64,000 nt of DNA, from positions 1,538,001 through 1,602,000 of the forward strand of contig MU008167.1 in the NCBI GenBank assembly GCA_010909165.1, read 5' to 3'. The DNA comes from Anthoceros angustus (taxonomy: Eukaryota; Streptophyta; Anthocerotopsida; Anthocerotales; Anthocerotaceae). The position numbers and the translations under genes are program-made. The notes beneath the pieces are model-generated. The model worked only from the letters and a program-made list of their open reading frames with translations, had not been told where the DNA came from and made no database searches. Positions 60,661-64,000 of this stretch are shown piece by piece; the first letter of the stretch is position 1; each line of letters opens with the position of its first letter.

Positions 60661-63247
60661 GGTAAATATGTTTGTTTAAGTTTCTGTGGTTTATTATCGG
60701 TCAAAAACTTTGTAGCCTCCCCACAATTGAAGCTCCGGCTAGCCACCAGTAGCGAATACTTTGGCGGAGGAAGTAGTTGTTATGGAAGATCGGAGACTCA
60801 CACCTGGCCGTCGGCACGCATGCCGTGCTTTTCTCGCTTTGGATGCAGGGGAAGAGTTCGGTCAAGTGGGGTGCAAGTAGGAAGCGCTCTTGAATTTTCT
60901 TCACTTGACCCACCTCTCTCCCAACGACTGTGCAGCTTTCTGTAACACTTTATAGCAACAGGATGATATTCGACAAGCATTAGTGTACCTCTCCTATTTT
61001 GCACACAAGCCCCAGAGCTGTTATCCTGGACATTTGAGTGCATTGAGTGCACGAGCCAAGTCCGTGGACCCTTCTTCGAGACATGGACGTGGGGCCAAAC
61101 TCCGTTCCGAGGTCTCATGGGGTTTCATTCTCGCAGTGCATGCTTCATTGAATCTTGTAGACAAGAAATGTTATGCTTTGATCTCCCCTCCAATCAATTT
61201 TATAGGGGTTTCTGTTTTTTTGTGTGGTTTTGTGCATTAAATAAAGGGTAAGCTTTGATAATAAGGCCTATGGGGCCAACTACACCGATATGACGCTAAC
61301 TCCATCGGCTAGCGGACTGGAGTGGGTCTAGAGGAGGTTCGGTGGCAACGAGAATGACAAGTCCAAAAGAGTGGGTTGTAATTAAGGAAGGTGGCATACA
61401 TGGACGACAGGAGGGGATGTTACGCCGTCAGGCAGCATAGCTTCCATGGCCACATTAGGTCATGGCTCATGTCAGAGCCTGTGAAGCACCGAGCTTGACA
61501 GTTTGGGTAAGCCTCCAAAATAGGCTTATTTGGTGCTTCACAGTTCGGGTAAGCCTCCAAAATAGGCTTATTACTTAAACAAGTATTTAACAAGCCTGCA
61601 AAATAAACTTATCGGCTAACTACCAAAGCAACAAAGTAAAAGAACAACTAGGCAAAATCCTAATGTCGCGAACAACCCCTTGCAAAATTTGATTAACAAA
61701 CAGCATGAGAGAACCAGAGTTTGCACCTAGAGCTACCAAAAACCAAACCAGCAAGAAGCAAAATGCTTGGAGATGCTGCTCTCATAGATTGGTGGGGGAG
61801 GAGGATGCATATAATCTTATCTTTAGACAGCTGCTCGAGCTTGACCTCCATGGACTCGCCCGACTTAAGACTGTTGTCTGACCCTAGATGACTGTTCTAA
61901 ACAACCATTTCATCAATATGATAGGGTGGATGGTGAGCTATCGCCCTCATGTGGTCTTGTGCAGCAGCCTGCAGGGTGTAGAAAGACTGAGCAGAATCAG
62001 GGTTCCCCGACACCGACCAACTCAAACCATGTTAGTGAAAAGGTAAAACTGCCTCGGCCAGCCAACAACATGCTTGCCAGTCCCCTTCTTGTGAAACTGA
62101 GCCAGCCACTCCTTAAGCAAAAACATGGTGGGGGGCACCTACTTAGCTAGTTGGTAATTAGTTAACTAGCAGGCTAGTGAAAGGACACACCCCCTCGTAA
62201 ACCATCCTTTATAAGCCCACCTGTGAACCAAACACAATCATTGTTAATAAAGCATTTGCTTGATGCAAGACACCTCCAGAAATGCATCTCTAATCCCTGG
62301 TACCTCCCCTTCGCCTGCGGATTGATGCGGTCTGGACGGCTCGACAATTCCCTTTACGAGCCCCCTCGCTCACTTTCAATGCAGCTTGCATTCGGGCTGA
62401 GTCGCTCTCTACCTGGGCGGTGGTGTTGGACACCAAAGCTGTAGCTAAAATGATTGAAAGAGCCCTTGGTTGATGCTTTTGCTCAAGCTGTGGAGGAAGA
62501 TGGCGCGGATGTGCTAGCTTGGGTCACGGATCAGCTCTTCAATGTGGGCATGCGGCTAAGAGGTCTGCTCAAGGAGTGGCAGTCCCTACAGTGTCGGGCA
62601 TTGGTGAACACAGGTTTTCCGTTTTGATTTTATGAAGGCCTGATTAGGCCTCAGCCTGTACAAATGATTTGAGAAATGAGAAACCTACACTAAAAGAAAA
62701 AAGATGCGCGAGTACCTAGTTCGAGGTGGTTAATTTTTAATACCTGCCTATTGCATATTGAGAAGTGCATATGCTCCTTCGTCAACGAGTTTTTCCAGAA
62801 GTATGTTCGGTTAGGTACTTGGGTGGGCCCATCATGTGGAAAAGGCAGCGCGGAAGGCGTTTTACATGACTTGTGGCGCTCATAGGGACAACTGATTTTG
62901 AAATTTGAAATTAAGGAAAAAAAGGGTCACTGTAGGAGATCGTGTTCCAGGCTAGCCGTCTTTGTTTGAAGTGGCGGTGTGAACAGTGATCATCATCCAG
63001 CCTCTTTGCTCGCCCGCCTTGGCCTGAGAGAGCGCTCAGATTTCTGACCCAGAGTCAGACGAGCACTCTCTATCTCTGCCTCTCGAACTGAGCACTAGTC
63101 GCGCTCGGTTGTGAGCTGTGTGCCGCAGTTGTCTCCGGCACTCGCGCCTGGCCTGCCAAACTGCGGCTGCTCTCAGGAGTTGAGCGGGCCAGCATTGCCA
63201 GCTCCTGGTCTGCACTGCCCTTTTGAGCGCAACGCAGATTTGCACTC
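60661..63247. other. Gene-poor region
   Basis: No gene could be assigned. A minus-strand frame at 61118-60798 resembles nothing I know. A plus-strand stretch 62409-62627 reads VVLDTKAVAKMIERAL and, after a one-base shift, DAFAQAVEEDGADVLAWVTD, which looks like a short decayed coding fragment of unknown family. A tandem duplication lies near 61500. Confidence 0.45.
61499..61573. repeat. Tandem duplication of about 42 bases
   Basis: CAGTTTGGGTAAGCCTCCAA with AATAGGCTTATT occurs at about 61499 and again at about 61541 (CAGTTCGGG), joined by TGGTGCTTCA. Confidence 0.8.
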
Positions 63248-64000
63248 ATGTCGGAAACAGCTCTCCGGAAGCTCAATTCGGTGCATCTGGCGGACAGGCG
63301 CACCAATCATCGGAAGAAGGTGGCCATGAAGGTGCAGGTGGCCCTCAACGATGAGAACTTGGACATCAACAGGGACGCCAATGTCAATGCTGCTACTGCT
63401 ACTGCGGCTGGTGCTGGCGGGACCCTGGCTCCTGACGAGCCTGCCTCCCCCGACATCGAGTACGTGCTCTCGGAGCACTTGAAGGACCTGGAGGATGCGC
63501 CGGCACACCTGAGCACCCTAACAGCCAGGCTGGACTCTAAGGAGTGGCTGACAGCCTGGGAGGCCCTCAACCACACCAGGCAGCTCAGCATCTTCCATGC
63601 TGCAGCCCTGCGGGAGTACCTCACCGACGTCGTGGCCTTGGTGATCAAGGCCGTGAAGAATCCCCGGAGTGCGCTTTGCAAGACTGCTCTCATGGCCTCG
63701 GCGGATCTTTTCAAGGCGTTCCACGATGACATGCTGGAGTTCTTGGACCCCCTCCTGCTGCAGCTCTTGCTCAAGGCTTCGCAGGACAAGCGATTCGTGT
63801 GCGAGGAGGCTGAGAAGTCGCTTGTGGCCATGACACTATGGCTGTCTCCAACTCCCTTGCTCCACAAGCTGCAGCCGTATGCCGCGCACAGAAACCCCCG
63901 GGTGCGGGCCAAGGCTTCCATGTGCTTGTACAAGTGCGTCACTAGGCTTGGAGTGGCGGGCATGAGGGACTACGGCTGGAAGCCCCTGTTGCAAATGGGA
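63248..64000 (+). CDS. TOG/HEAT-repeat (ARM superfamily) protein, 5' part
   Basis: The frame is open from ATG at 63248 to the window end (251 codons, no stop). It starts MSETALRKLNSVHLADRRTN, has a low-complexity Ala/Thr stretch, then helical repeats: LTARLDSKEWLTAWEALNHT, VIKAVKNPRSALCKTALMAS, LLLKASQDKRFVCEEAEKSL and RNPRVRAKASMCLYKCVTRL. These match the TOG-type (CLASP_N-like) domain of a conserved plant ARM-repeat family. TOG domains bind tubulin, so a microtubule-linked role is plausible but not shown. The gene continues beyond the window. Confidence 0.82.
   Translation, partial: MSETALRKLNSVHLADRRTNHRKKVAMKVQVALNDENLDINRDANVNAATATAAGAGGTLAPDEPASPDIEYVLSEHLKDLEDAPAHLSTLTARLDSKEWLTAWEALNHTRQLSIFHAAALREYLTDVVALVIKAVKNPRSALCKTALMASADLFKAFHDDMLEFLDPLLLQLLLKASQDKRFVCEEAEKSLVAMTLWLSPTPLLHKLQPYAAHRNPRVRAKASMCLYKCVTRLGVAGMRDYGWKPLLQMG

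Noticed and set aside
60798-61118. Minus-strand frame of 106 codons
   Set aside because: No family match and no splice or promoter support.

Overview
This is nuclear DNA of a land plant. It shows spliced genes with many short introns (about 70 to 230 bases, GT...AG), a very long PLS-type PPR gene, polyubiquitin, a CYP701 ent-kaurene oxidase, a penicillin-binding protein of the kind kept for plastid peptidoglycan in seedless plants, and CACTA, hAT and Ty3/gypsy elements. The PBP, the short introns and the PPR style suggest a seedless plant (lycophyte or bryophyte). I cannot name the species.

Layout. 1-1.5 kb: a broken ABC-transporter fragment and a three-exon BTB gene on the minus strand. 3.5-7.2 kb: an intronless PPR gene built from near-identical 312-base modules, ending in a cut-short DYW domain. 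7.4-9.1 kb: a perfect hairpin, SINE-like copies and minisatellites. 9.7-14.5 kb: a 21-exon class A PBP. 15.9-21.3 kb: a decayed 2-oxoglutarate dioxygenase divergent from an ent-kaurene oxidase whose last five exons are tandemly duplicated. 21.7-22.3 kb: polyubiquitin, with a hAT-type MITE in its upstream region.

24.7-60.7 kb: a coiled-coil host gene is split by a CACTA transposon (25061-60224; 24-base perfect terminal inverted repeats, TCT target duplication). Inside the CACTA sits an LTR-internal-LTR-internal-LTR Ty3/gypsy array (36666-59220) flanked by GACAT. The left part of the CACTA has also been duplicated through short-homology junctions. One of these duplications is a circularly permuted 0.64-kb piece of the host gene integrated in an LTR copy. 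Taking out the array and the duplications leaves a CACTA of about 5 kb, so the order of events can be read: host gene, CACTA, gypsy, local rearrangements.

60.7-63.2 kb has no clear gene. At 63248 a TOG/HEAT-repeat gene begins and runs off the window.

Caution on quality. Copies of the same repeat differ mostly by tiny indels, many at CAG/CTG-type sites in the transposons and at homopolymers in the oxidase duplication. Frameshifts in PBP exon 1, oxidase exon 7 and all transposon reading frames may therefore be base-calling errors rather than biology.
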